Source: Gammaproteobacteria bacterium | GTDB taxonomy: Bacteria; Pseudomonadota; Gammaproteobacteria; Steroidobacterales; UBA11654 | Direction: 5' to 3' | NCBI GenBank assembly: GCA_002717445.1 | Contig: PBDY01000014.1 | Location: 18,635 to 55,896 of the forward strand | DNA: 37,262 bases | Shown: piece after piece, positions 23,920-32,784 of the stretch | Numbering within the stretch: position 1 is the first letter of the stretch | Layout: the number at the start of each line of letters is the position of its first letter | Translations under genes and position numbers: made by a program | The notes under the pieces: model-generated | Told to the model about the DNA's origin: nothing | Seen by the model: the letters and a program-made list of their open reading frames with translations, nothing else | Databases searched by the model: none

Positions 23920-24837
23920 ATGGTCGATGAATCATTTCATATCCCGGTATTGACTGAGGAAGTCATTCAGCATCTTATTCAAAACGCAGATGGCGATTAT
24001 TTGGATGCTACCGGAGGCTTTGGCGGTCACTCTGCTGCTATTTTGGGAAAAATTGGTTGTGGCTCGCTCATTGCAACGGATCGAGATCCAGAAGCTATCA
24101 AATATTTAAACTCAAAATTTAAAGCAGAGGAAAAAATCAGTATCCACCAGGCTTGTTTCAGCGAACTAACTGAATTATTTAGAGAATTAGAGTTCGATGG
24201 GATTCTTGCTGACATAGGGGTTTCTTCTTATCAGCTTGATAATGCATCGAGAGGTTTTAGCTTTAAACAAAATGGTCCTCTCGATATGAGAATGAATCAA
24301 AGTATTGGCCAAGATGCTTCACAATGGTTGAATAATGCTTCAGAAAAAGAGATATCAAATGTTATCTGGAAGTATGGTGAAGAAAAAAAAGCGAAGAAAA
24401 TCGCAAAGATAATTGTAGAAGCAAGAATCAATTCTGAAATTAAATCAACAAAAGAACTGGCAGAAATTATTCTTGAAGAAATTCCACGAAAGTTCAATGA
24501 CAAGAAACATCCGGCAACAAAAACTTTTCAAGCAATAAGGATCTTTATCAATAATGAGCTGTTAGAGCTGGAGATTCTTTTAGAATTTATTGCAAAACAC
24601 CTAAAGATTGGCGGAAGGGCTTGCATCATTAGTTTTCATTCATTGGAAGACAGAATGGTCAAGCGATTCTTCAGAGATAAATCAAGAAGAGATCCAAAAT
24701 TATCTAAGCTCCCAAACCTACCCGATGATTCATCTTTTAAGTTAGTAAGCAAGGCGTTAAAACCAAGCGACAACGAAGTGAATGATAACCCACGGTCAAG
24801 GAGTGCCACACTTAGAGTGATTGAGAAAATAAAATGA
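23920..24837 (+). CDS. rsmH: 16S rRNA (cytosine1402-N4)-methyltransferase
   Basis: A 305-residue SAM-dependent methyltransferase (formerly MraW) acting on N4 of C1402 in 16S rRNA. The motifs HIPVLTEEV, DATGGFGGHS (the SAM-binding loop), ADIGVSSYQLD, RGFSF and PLDMRM are all present, as is the C-terminal ISFHSLEDRMVKRFF. It starts 14 bases after ftsZ and ends overlapping ftsL by 4 bases (ATGA). ftsZ separates it from mraZ, its usual immediate neighbour. Confidence 0.96.
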   Translation: MVDESFHIPVLTEEVIQHLIQNADGDYLDATGGFGGHSAAILGKIGCGSLIATDRDPEAIKYLNSKFKAEEKISIHQACFSELTELFRELEFDGILADIGVSSYQLDNASRGFSFKQNGPLDMRMNQSIGQDASQWLNNASEKEISNVIWKYGEEKKAKKIAKIIVEARINSEIKSTKELAEIILEEIPRKFNDKKHPATKTFQAIRIFINNELLELEILLEFIAKHLKIGGRACIISFHSLEDRMVKRFFRDKSRRDPKLSKLPNLPDDSSFKLVSKALKPSDNEVNDNPRSRSATLRVIEKIK

Positions 24838-25124
24838 AACCCGGTGGCATAAAATATAAATGGCTTTTTCTCTGGTACATCATGGTCTGTCTTTCTGGCT
24901 TATATGAGGTGCAATTACACTTTAATAAAAGAAATTTATTTCAGGAATATCAGGTCATTGCCTCTGAAACTGAAAGACTTGAAATGGAATGGAGAGAGCT
25001 TCAGCTTAATTATTCTGAATTCACATCAGGCCAACAGATTGGATCAGTTGCTCAAGAAAAGGCCAAAATGAATCTTCCTGACTCTAGAAAAATAAACTTA
25101 CTCAAGAAAGATGAAATCAACTGA
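24834..25124 (+). CDS. ftsL: Cell division protein FtsL
   Basis: A 96-residue bitopic membrane protein of the FtsQBL complex. A short cytoplasmic part and one membrane segment (about 9-26) are followed by a leucine/glutamate-rich coiled coil (about 34-65), which pairs with FtsB, then the ARLxM-like tail EKAKMNLPD. Sequence conservation in this family is low; the call rests on architecture and position. It overlaps rsmH by 4 bases and ftsI by 14 bases. Confidence 0.9.
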   Translation: MKPGGIKYKWLFLWYIMVCLSGLYEVQLHFNKRNLFQEYQVIASETERLEMEWRELQLNYSEFTSGQQIGSVAQEKAKMNLPDSRKINLLKKDEIN

Positions 25125-26781
25125 AAAAGGATTAATTAGATCAAGATTTATTTTCTTATTGGCCTTGATATCAATCATGCTTTTAGGTTTATTTGCTCGT
25201 TCTTTTTATTTGCAATATCTCGAATCTGATTTTTTAAACACAGAGGGTGACAAGAAACATATTAAATACAAAAATATTCCAGCAAACCGTGGAAGCATTT
25301 ATGACCGAAACGGTATTCCGCTAGCTGTCAGTATTCCGGTGTATAGATTGATAGTTGATCCAAAGACAATGCTTGCAAAGGAAAACTACATAGAACTTCT
25401 CAACTCCCTATCTAAGATTATTTCAAAGCCAGTGAGTGAGATTGATACAGAAATAAAAAAGAGAAGCGCCAAGAGATATTATGTGCTTAAACGAGAATTA
25501 AGGAAATCTGAGGTCGAAATTGTTCGTCAAGACAGTTTCGGAAATTATATTTGGCTAGAGACTTTCTATAAGAGATTTTATCCAAATGGAGAAACATCAG
25601 CTCATTTATTAGGTTTTACTGACAGCGAGGGAAAGGGGCAAGAAGGTTTAGAGTATGCCTTAAACAAGGGTCTGTCAGGAAAAAGTGGCCTGAAGAAGAC
25701 ACTGACAGATGTGCATCAAAATAGCATTGCTGATATAGAAATCATCAATGATGCTGTGATCGGTGAGGATTTCTATTCAAGCATAGATATCAAAATCCAG
25801 CATTTTGCTCATCAAGCACTGAAGTCAGCAATTGAGAAAAATAATGCAAAGGGTGGCTCCGTGGTTGTAATGGATGTGACGACTGGAGAGATACTTGCAA
25901 TTTCAAATCAGCCTGCTGGAGATCTTTCTCTATCCGTGAATCGAGTTCCGAAAATTTATAAGAATAAGGCAATCACAGATAAGTTTGAGCCTGGGTCAAC
26001 TTTCAAGACTCTGACGATGGCAGCAGCTTTGAAGTACCAAACCTTCCAGCCTGAAGACACTATAGATACATCTGCTTACAAGATTGGCGCAAGAACTATA
26101 CAAGATCCGAGGAATCATGGCGTGCTATCCATGGAAGAGGTTCTCATCAAATCAAGCAATGCTGGAATATCAAAGATTGCCTTAGAGATTGAGCCATGCA
26201 GTTTGTATTCTTTTTTCAATAGCCTTGGATTTGGCCAAGTCACATCTACAGGTTTTCCAGGAGAGGCATCCGGAACCCTGGATTATCAATGCTCTCGCTG
26301 GAGAGACGGTATGATTGCATCTCTTTCATATGGCTATAATGTCGATGTCAGTCTCATACAACTCGCAGGCGCCTATGCTGCAATTGCAAATGGTGGAATC
26401 AAATTACCCATAACTTTGAAAAAGATTGAGCCTGAAACAATAGATGGCGTTCGTGTTCTTTCAGAAGAAACATCCAAGGACATTATGTCAATGCTTGAGA
26501 AAGTTGCTGTAAGGGGCGCGCCTCGTGCAAAGATCAATGGTTATCGAATTGGCGGTAAGACTGGAACAGCACAAATTGCTGCCGCAAACTATGCATCGGA
26601 TCGACACAATGCTCTTTTTGTTGGTTTGGCACCATTGACAGAGCCTAGACTATCAATCGCAGTGATTGTTAATGAGCCCGGAGGAAAAGAATATTATGGT
26701 GGGCAGGTTGCAGGCCCAGTCTTTTCTGAAATAGGCTCGCACACTCTCAGACTCTTAGGAATAGCTCCCGATGATAAATAA
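25111..26781 (+). CDS. ftsI: Peptidoglycan D,D-transpeptidase FtsI (PBP3)
   Basis: A 556-residue class B penicillin-binding protein for septal cross-linking. A single membrane anchor (about 12-30) precedes the pedestal domain (ANRGSIYDRNGIPLA) and the transpeptidase domain with nucleophile Ser296 (GSTFK, the SxxK motif), SSN at 348-350 (SxN) and KTG at 483-485. It overlaps ftsL by 14 bases. murE and murF normally follow; here there are only 64 bases before mraY. Confidence 0.96.
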   Translation: MKSTEKGLIRSRFIFLLALISIMLLGLFARSFYLQYLESDFLNTEGDKKHIKYKNIPANRGSIYDRNGIPLAVSIPVYRLIVDPKTMLAKENYIELLNSLSKIISKPVSEIDTEIKKRSAKRYYVLKRELRKSEVEIVRQDSFGNYIWLETFYKRFYPNGETSAHLLGFTDSEGKGQEGLEYALNKGLSGKSGLKKTLTDVHQNSIADIEIINDAVIGEDFYSSIDIKIQHFAHQALKSAIEKNNAKGGSVVVMDVTTGEILAISNQPAGDLSLSVNRVPKIYKNKAITDKFEPGSTFKTLTMAAALKYQTFQPEDTIDTSAYKIGARTIQDPRNHGVLSMEEVLIKSSNAGISKIALEIEPCSLYSFFNSLGFGQVTSTGFPGEASGTLDYQCSRWRDGMIASLSYGYNVDVSLIQLAGAYAAIANGGIKLPITLKKIEPETIDGVRVLSEETSKDIMSMLEKVAVRGAPRAKINGYRIGGKTGTAQIAAANYASDRHNALFVGLAPLTEPRLSIAVIVNEPGGKEYYGGQVAGPVFSEIGSHTLRLLGIAPDDK

Positions 26782-26845
26782 TTTTACTGTGTTTAGTGTT
26801 AATCTAACGAACGATGGTTTTAAGCCAGTCTTCAGGGAGTAGGCC

Positions 26846-27925
26846 ATGTTTTTGTATTTTTCAGAATATTTGATTGAGTGGTTCTCACCACTTAATGCCT
26901 TTACGTATATCACAACGAGGGGCATTCTTGCTGCATTAACAGCCCTTGCTATTTCTTTCTTATTTGGACCTAAGATCATTGAAATCCTACAAGGAAATGA
27001 TATTGGTGAAACCATTAGAACGGACGGCCCATCAACACATTCTTCAAAAGGTGGAACCCCTACCATGGGAGGATTAATGATCATTCTTTCGATTTTGGTC
27101 AGTGTTCTTATCTGGTCAGACCTAAGCAATGTATATAATTTAGTCCTAGTTGCTTCGATCATTTCTTTTGGGTTTATAGGATTTATTGATGATTTTAAAA
27201 AGCTCAAAAAAAGCAAGAAAGGCATGTCTGCAAAAACAAAGTTTATTTTACAATTCATTGTTGCAGCATCCGCGACTTACTATCTTTTAGGTCAGGGAAG
27301 CGGTCCACTCAGTTCAGAGGTGCTGATACCTTTCACTAATAATATTCGTCTTGATTTAGGATGGGCATTTTTTCCATTTGCAATCTTTGTCATCGTTGGA
27401 TCAAGCAATGCGGTCAATCTGACAGATGGCCTAGATGGGCTAGCAATCATGCCTGTATCAATGATCGCAATTGCCCTTGGTATTTTTGCTTATGTGACTG
27501 GCAATTTAAATTTTGCTGAATATTTGGATTTGCCATTTCTCCTAGATGCAGGCGAGGTATTTGTTTTTTGCTGTGCCATCTCGGGTGCCGGCCTGGGGTT
27601 TTTGTGGTTTAACACTTATCCTGCGCAGATTTTTATGGGCGATGTGGGTGCTGTTTCGCTGGGAGGAACTCTTGGAATGATTGCTGTTATTGTGAAGCAA
27701 GAATTAGTATTGGCAATCATGGGTGGTGTTTTTATCATGGAAACATTATCAGTGATTCTGCAGGTGGGTTCATTCAAACTTAGAGGCAAAAGAATTTTCG
27801 GCATGGCTCCAATTCATCATCATTTTGAACTAAAAGGATGGGCAGAACCCAAAGTGATTGTGCGGTTCTGGATCATCACAGTTTTTCTAGTTTTGATTGG
27901 TTTAGCAAGTCTTAAGATAAGGTAA
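26846..27925 (+). CDS. mraY: Phospho-N-acetylmuramoyl-pentapeptide-transferase
   Basis: A 359-residue integral membrane enzyme that makes lipid I from undecaprenyl phosphate and UDP-MurNAc-pentapeptide. Ten hydrophobic segments are expected. The catalytic/metal aspartates Asp115 and Asp116 lie in GFIDDFKK at the E. coli numbers; NAVNLTDGLDGLA and IFMGDVGA carry the other conserved residues, and the HHHFE block near the end is present (MAPIHHHFELKG). AGGGAG before the ATG and the match to the E. coli N-terminus support the start. It should begin a new translation unit after the 64-base gap behind ftsI. Confidence 0.96.
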   Translation: MFLYFSEYLIEWFSPLNAFTYITTRGILAALTALAISFLFGPKIIEILQGNDIGETIRTDGPSTHSSKGGTPTMGGLMIILSILVSVLIWSDLSNVYNLVLVASIISFGFIGFIDDFKKLKKSKKGMSAKTKFILQFIVAASATYYLLGQGSGPLSSEVLIPFTNNIRLDLGWAFFPFAIFVIVGSSNAVNLTDGLDGLAIMPVSMIAIALGIFAYVTGNLNFAEYLDLPFLLDAGEVFVFCCAISGAGLGFLWFNTYPAQIFMGDVGAVSLGGTLGMIAVIVKQELVLAIMGGVFIMETLSVILQVGSFKLRGKRIFGMAPIHHHFELKGWAEPKVIVRFWIITVFLVLIGLASLKIR

Positions 27926-27927
27926 TT

Positions 27928-29079
27928 ATGAGCACGGCTACAGGAGAATCAAACGAAGCATTTGATCGGCTTTTTCTTATAGCCTGCGCGTTTTTAATAA
28001 TTGGAGGCATCGTAATGTTAGCCTCAGCATCTATGCCAATTTCAATGAAGCATTTTGGAAGTCCTTTTGGCTATGTAAATAAGCAACTTTTTTCAATAGG
28101 ACTTGGTTTGATTGGAGGTCTTTTTATCTTTGTTATACCCACCCAATTTTGGGAAAAACTAGGAATATTCTTACCACTGATATCGTTGATTCTTCTGGCG
28201 TCTGTATTTATTCCAGGAATGGGCCTGACTGTCAATGGTTCAACTAGGTGGTTGGCCATCCCAGGCCTTCCCAATATTCAGGTCATTGATCCAGCAAGAT
28301 TATTGCTCATGATGTATATGGCGGGATATTGCTATAGGCAACAAGAGAATGTAAAAGACAATTTTATGAGTTTTATTAAACCCATGATTTTCATTGTCCC
28401 GGCTTGTCTTCTATTATTGATTCAGCCAGACTTTGGCTCAACCGTGATCATATTGTCCGTGACCGCTGGACTCTTTTTCTTAGCAGGATTTAAGATGAGA
28501 TACTTCACTTTATTGGTCATGATTCTCATTTCTGCATTTGCAGTGCTCATATATATTGCTCCATATAGGATGGCCAGGCTGACATATTTTCTTGAACCAT
28601 GGAATGATCCATTAGGAGCAGGTTATCAACTCACAAATTCTTTGATCGCAATAGGCTCTGGTGGGTTATTTGGTTTAGGGCTTGGTGAAAGTTTGCAGAA
28701 ACTTTTTTATTTACCAGAAGCACATACTGATTTTATATTCGCAATCATTGCTGAAGAGCTCGGATTGGTGGGCACGATGATGCTCTTGTTGTTATACGGT
28801 CTTTTAATTTATCGAGTGTTTATAATTGGATTCACGGCGCTGAATGCAAAAAGAGTTTTTCAGAGTTACTTATGTATGGCGATTGGTTTGTGGTTGGCAA
28901 TGCAAGTCATTATCAATCTGGGAGTCAATATGGGCATGCTACCAACCAAAGGATTGACTTTGCCGCTTATCAGTTATGGAAGCAGCAGTATTTCCATGAC
29001 ATTGGTGACACTGGCCATTGTTTTAAAAATTGGATATGAGAATCCAAGGCAAAAGAAAAATCTAAGATCAAATGGATAA
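27928..29079 (+). CDS. ftsW: Septal peptidoglycan polymerase FtsW
   Basis: A 383-residue SEDS-family glycosyltransferase that polymerises glycan strands with FtsI. Ten membrane segments are visible by hydrophobicity. The conserved blocks are FGSTVIILSVTAGLFFLAG, the long periplasmic loop with DPLGAGYQLTNSLIAIGSGG and GEGLG-like GLGLGES, and the C-terminal PTKGLTLPLISYGSSS. It starts 2 bases after mraY; murD, usually between them, is missing. It overlaps murG by 8 bases. Confidence 0.95.
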   Translation: MSTATGESNEAFDRLFLIACAFLIIGGIVMLASASMPISMKHFGSPFGYVNKQLFSIGLGLIGGLFIFVIPTQFWEKLGIFLPLISLILLASVFIPGMGLTVNGSTRWLAIPGLPNIQVIDPARLLLMMYMAGYCYRQQENVKDNFMSFIKPMIFIVPACLLLLIQPDFGSTVIILSVTAGLFFLAGFKMRYFTLLVMILISAFAVLIYIAPYRMARLTYFLEPWNDPLGAGYQLTNSLIAIGSGGLFGLGLGESLQKLFYLPEAHTDFIFAIIAEELGLVGTMMLLLLYGLLIYRVFIIGFTALNAKRVFQSYLCMAIGLWLAMQVIINLGVNMGMLPTKGLTLPLISYGSSSISMTLVTLAIVLKIGYENPRQKKNLRSNG

Positions 29080-30214
29080 AAAATGCACAATTCTTATTGC
29101 TACAGGAGGCACTGGCGGTCATATTTATCCTGCAATTGCTCTAGCTCGTAAGTATAAACAGGATGGGAATCGTGTCATCATTGTTGGAACCGGGAATGAG
29201 ATAGAGAAGAAAATCTTTTCATCTGAGAATTTTGAAGTTAAATATTTCCAATCAAAACTCAAGGGCTATTCCACATTCAAAAAACTTTTTCTAAGCTTTA
29301 GAGTTGATAAGGATGTTAAAAATTTCGTAAGGAAGAATAAACCTGACTTGATTCTGGGAATGGGAGGATATGCTTCATCAGAAGTTTGTCGTGCAGGCAA
29401 TAAGGATTCATGTGTGATCATTCATGAACAGAATTCAGTAGCGGGAAGAGTCAATAGATTTCTTCTTTTCCTCAAAGCAAGTGCTGCAATACAAGGATTG
29501 CCAGGTTCATTCAGTTGGATTGATAGGCTATTTATGCATTTTTCAGATGACTTGAAATTTTTGGGAAATCCGATCAGAAGAGAGATCTTGAATCTTAGAA
29601 AAGATTCTTATGGGAAGGATAATTCAAACGCATTAAAGATTTTTATAATGGGGGGCAGTCAAGGTGCAAGATCAATAAACCAAAGCGCTCCTGAAGCCTT
29701 AGCAATAGCTAATCAGAACATAAAAATTCAAATCAGGCATGACACTGGAGAACATGATTATGAGAATGTTAGAGACGCATACAGAAGGCTTGATTTGGAG
29801 GCAAAGGTTACTAAATTCAATCCAAATATAGAATCCGAATACGCGTGGGCAGATTTATTTATTGGAAGAGCTGGCGCAATGACGGTTTCTGAACTAAGCG
29901 CCATAGGGCTTCCATCAATCCTTATTCCTTATCCGCATGCTATGGATAATCATCAATTTTATAACGCCCGTTTTTTGGAAGGAAAAGGTGGAGCAGTCAT
30001 CATCAATGATGAAAATCTCACTTCCGAACTCTTAGCGGCCGAGATCAATGCTCTCAGCAAAGACAGAAAAACCTTAATCAAAATGTCTGAATCAGCATTT
30101 GATGATCATTTTATTCATGCGACCGATAATATTGTTGAGTTTACCTACGAGGTGATCAAGAAGCATAAACTAATGACCATGCATCAGGACTTAAGAGGTG
30201 GCGGGAGTTATTAA
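29072..30214 (+). CDS. murG: Lipid II synthase (UDP-GlcNAc:lipid I transferase)
   Basis: A 380-residue peripheral GT28 glycosyltransferase that adds GlcNAc to lipid I. The N-terminal glycine loop ATGGTGGHIYPA, the second loop GMGGYASSE, and the C-terminal sugar-nucleotide site GGSQGARSIN with the later E-LSAIGLPSILIPYPHAMDNHQ block are typical. It is slightly longer than E. coli MurG (355). It overlaps ftsW by 8 bases and is followed 8 bases later by murB; the murC gene expected here is missing. Confidence 0.95.
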   Translation: MDKKCTILIATGGTGGHIYPAIALARKYKQDGNRVIIVGTGNEIEKKIFSSENFEVKYFQSKLKGYSTFKKLFLSFRVDKDVKNFVRKNKPDLILGMGGYASSEVCRAGNKDSCVIIHEQNSVAGRVNRFLLFLKASAAIQGLPGSFSWIDRLFMHFSDDLKFLGNPIRREILNLRKDSYGKDNSNALKIFIMGGSQGARSINQSAPEALAIANQNIKIQIRHDTGEHDYENVRDAYRRLDLEAKVTKFNPNIESEYAWADLFIGRAGAMTVSELSAIGLPSILIPYPHAMDNHQFYNARFLEGKGGAVIINDENLTSELLAAEINALSKDRKTLIKMSESAFDDHFIHATDNIVEFTYEVIKKHKLMTMHQDLRGGGSY

Positions 30215-30222
30215 AAAAGCAA

Positions 30223-31101
30223 ATGACTCAGCTTCAAGAAAATTGTACCCAGAATGAGCCTCTAGCAAGGCATACGTCCTGGAAGGTCGGCGGGCCAGCC
30301 GATATTTTTTTTACACCGAGCAGTCGAAGTGAACTTTCACAATTCCTAAAATCAAATGATGGCATCATCACATGGCTAGGAAATGGAACGAATGTTTTGG
30401 TCAGGGATGGAGGCATCAGAGGTTCTGTCATATCAACAAAGAAGTTTTTCAAACAAATAGAGTTGATCGAAGAATCGATTTGCAGAGTAGAGGTCGGTGT
30501 TTCATGTTTTGAATTAGCGATGTTTGCAACAAAAAATAGCTTGGGACCAGCTGCATTCTTTTCTGGAATACCTGGATCAATTGGAGGAGCGCTCACTATG
30601 AATGCAGGTTGTTTTGGCCATGAAACGTGGGAATTTATTAAAAGTGTCGAAGTCATTGATCGGAAAGGTGACATTCATCAGTTGGATCCTGAAGAATTTT
30701 CTTACTCCTATCGATCAGTTAAATTTCCCTTCCCGCTTTGGTTCTTGTCATGCGAGATGACTTTTCCGGGTCGAGAAGTAACAACAATAGAAGAACTGAG
30801 GGGTTTGAGAGATTCTCGAATAGAACGCCAACCCCTTAATGAGAGTACATGCGGTTCGGTGTTTAAAAATCCAAAAGGACATCATGCAGGTGATCTAATA
30901 GAAAGATCAGACTTGAAAGGTTATAGAGTTGGTGGTTGTTTCGTATCTGAAAAGCATGCAAATTTTATCATCAATGACAAAGAAGCAACTGCTAGTAATA
31001 TTGAAAAACTGATCAAACATATACAGGATACTGTTAAGGAGCGCTTTGGAGTAGACTTGGAAACTGAGGTCAGGATTATCGGTGAGCATGATGAGCGATA
31101 A
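30223..31101 (+). CDS. murB: UDP-N-acetylenolpyruvoylglucosamine reductase
   Basis: A 292-residue FAD enzyme that reduces the MurA product to UDP-MurNAc with NADPH. Motifs: HTSWKVGGPAD at the N-terminus, the FAD-binding WLGNGTNVLVRD and GIPGSIGGALTMNAG, YSYRSVKF with a substrate-contacting Arg, and the catalytic-Ser segment STCGSVFKNPKGHHAGDLIE. The length and the short loop suggest a type II MurB rather than the longer E. coli type I. It overlaps ddl by about 20 bases. Confidence 0.95.
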   Translation: MTQLQENCTQNEPLARHTSWKVGGPADIFFTPSSRSELSQFLKSNDGIITWLGNGTNVLVRDGGIRGSVISTKKFFKQIELIEESICRVEVGVSCFELAMFATKNSLGPAAFFSGIPGSIGGALTMNAGCFGHETWEFIKSVEVIDRKGDIHQLDPEEFSYSYRSVKFPFPLWFLSCEMTFPGREVTTIEELRGLRDSRIERQPLNESTCGSVFKNPKGHHAGDLIERSDLKGYRVGGCFVSEKHANFIINDKEATASNIEKLIKHIQDTVKERFGVDLETEVRIIGEHDER

Positions 31102-32011
31102 AATAAAACCTTTTTCAAAAGTGGCAGTGCTTTATGGCGGAAGTTCCTCTGAGAGGGAAATTTCACTTATAACCGGTAAGGCTGTATTTGAATCTTTACA
31201 GTCCAAAGGAGTCAAAGCAATTCTAATCGATACAATTGAGCCTTTCGTTGAAGCTTTAAAAACTGAGAAAGTCAGTCATGCATGGATAGCTCTTCATGGC
31301 TCTGATGGAGAAGATGGGAAGATACAATCAATTCTCAGAATGCTGAATATAAAACATACAGGCAGTGACCCCATTACTTGTTCAATTACAATGAATAAGT
31401 ACTTCACGAAGTCAATATTGCAATCAAATGGATTTAAAACACCCAAATTCATGGTGGCTGATTCAAGCACTCAGTATGAAAATATTATAAATGAATTGAG
31501 TGAACCCTTTGTCTTGAAGCAATGTTCAGAAGGGTCAAGCATCGGCATTTTTATCATTGAGAACAAAGATCAATACCTGACCCATTTTTCTGAAATAGAG
31601 AAAAACAATGATTGGATAATTGCAGAAGAGTTCATGCAAGGCGATGAATATACCTCAACTTATTTGAATGGCAAAGCTCTGCCAATCGTCAAAATTAAAG
31701 CAAAAAATCATGAATTTTATGACTATGAAGCAAAGTACTTGAGTGATGAAACGGAATATATATGTCCCTGTGAGTTAGACCAAGAAATAGAAATGGAAAT
31801 CAATCATCAATGCGAAAAGGCATTCAAGCTATTCAATGTAAAAGGATGGGGCAGGCTTGATTTTTTTCTTGATGAGGGAAATTGCCCCGTAATTCTTGAA
31901 ATCAATACAGTTCCTGGAATGACAACGCATAGTTTGGTACCGATGTCGGCGAAACAAGCAGGAATTGATTTTGAATCATTATGTTTTGAGATATTAAAAT
32001 CATCGGATTGA
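31082..32011 (+). CDS. ddl: D-alanine--D-alanine ligase
   Basis: A 309-residue ATP-grasp ligase that makes the D-Ala-D-Ala dipeptide for the pentapeptide stem. Motifs: LYGGSSSEREISL at the N-terminus, HGSDGEDGKIQS, the ATP-site KQCSEGSSIGI, and the C-terminal EINTVPGMTTHSLVP, which carries the metal ligands. The length is close to E. coli DdlB (306). The start may be GTG at 31082 or, more likely, one of the ATGs at 31088 or 31091, since GGTGAG stands just before them; all overlap the murB end. It is the only amino-acid ligase of the pathway left in the cluster. Confidence 0.95.
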   Translation: MSMMSDKIKPFSKVAVLYGGSSSEREISLITGKAVFESLQSKGVKAILIDTIEPFVEALKTEKVSHAWIALHGSDGEDGKIQSILRMLNIKHTGSDPITCSITMNKYFTKSILQSNGFKTPKFMVADSSTQYENIINELSEPFVLKQCSEGSSIGIFIIENKDQYLTHFSEIEKNNDWIIAEEFMQGDEYTSTYLNGKALPIVKIKAKNHEFYDYEAKYLSDETEYICPCELDQEIEMEINHQCEKAFKLFNVKGWGRLDFFLDEGNCPVILEINTVPGMTTHSLVPMSAKQAGIDFESLCFEILKSSD

Positions 32012-32014
32012 GTT

Positions 32015-32776
32015 TTGGCATTTTTTTCAAAAAAAAGATCGAAGAAGAACAGAAGAAGACGCGGCTTTTCTTCTAGAAGAAATTCCCATCCAGAAAGAAA
32101 ACCAAGAGGGATCATTAAGAAATTAGTCTTATTGATTGCTCTATCATCCATTCTTTTCTTTTCATCCTCTTTTCTTAATCAAAGTATCACCGAGGTTCAA
32201 TATTTAAATACAATGAAGAGAGTTTCCTCAGATGACTTGGAGGCCATATCATTAAAAATCTATAATCAAGGTTTTTTGCTAATTGATCTCAGCCAGATTA
32301 AAAAAGAAATAGAAGGAATCAATTGGGTAAAAAGCGCGAGCCTTGAAAGGCGATGGCCAAATGAGGTTAATATCTTTATTGAGGAAGAGGACATTATTGG
32401 TTGGTGGAATAAAGATTCCATTATCAATTCAAAAGGCGATCTTTTTATTTTAGATAAACAATCAATGCCAGTTGGTTTGGTTGAATTCTATGGACCCAAT
32501 GGTCAGCAAGCGATGGTTTTTGAAAAGTATTTATTATTCTCAGAAGAACTAGCCGCAAGAGGAATCTTGATCGAGAAAATGACGCTTGATTTTAAAGGGT
32601 CATGGAGCATAACAATTAGACCTGATCTCACTGTAAGGTTTGGAAAGGAGAATATTAGTGAACGATTTGATCGATTTTTAATGATCTGGGATCAATCTCT
32701 ATTAGATAATTTGGCGGTAATTGAATATATTGACCTAAGGTATACAGAGGGTTTTTCAGTTAAGAGAAGAAACTAA
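32015..32776 (+). CDS. ftsQ: Cell division protein FtsQ
   Basis: A 253-residue bitopic division protein. The N-terminus is highly basic (many Lys/Arg over about 35 residues) and is followed by one membrane segment (about 36-52), a POTRA domain (about 56-125, ITEVQYLNTMKRVSSDDLEAI and WVKSASLERRWPNEVNI) and a beta domain that ends in YIDLRYTEGFSV, the family's typical C-terminal strand. It recruits FtsB and FtsL. The start is TTG, three bases after the ddl stop; no ATG is present before the membrane segment. Confidence 0.93.
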   Translation: MAFFSKKRSKKNRRRRGFSSRRNSHPERKPRGIIKKLVLLIALSSILFFSSSFLNQSITEVQYLNTMKRVSSDDLEAISLKIYNQGFLLIDLSQIKKEIEGINWVKSASLERRWPNEVNIFIEEEDIIGWWNKDSIINSKGDLFILDKQSMPVGLVEFYGPNGQQAMVFEKYLLFSEELAARGILIEKMTLDFKGSWSITIRPDLTVRFGKENISERFDRFLMIWDQSLLDNLAVIEYIDLRYTEGFSVKRRN

Positions 32777-32784
32777 ATATTCAG

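Noticed and set aside
26755-27258. A 167-codon minus-strand gene across ftsI/mraY
   Set aside because: Antisense to the conserved mraY start and no family pattern.
30234-30674. A 146-codon minus-strand gene inside murB
   Set aside because: Antisense shadow of the FAD-binding region of murB.
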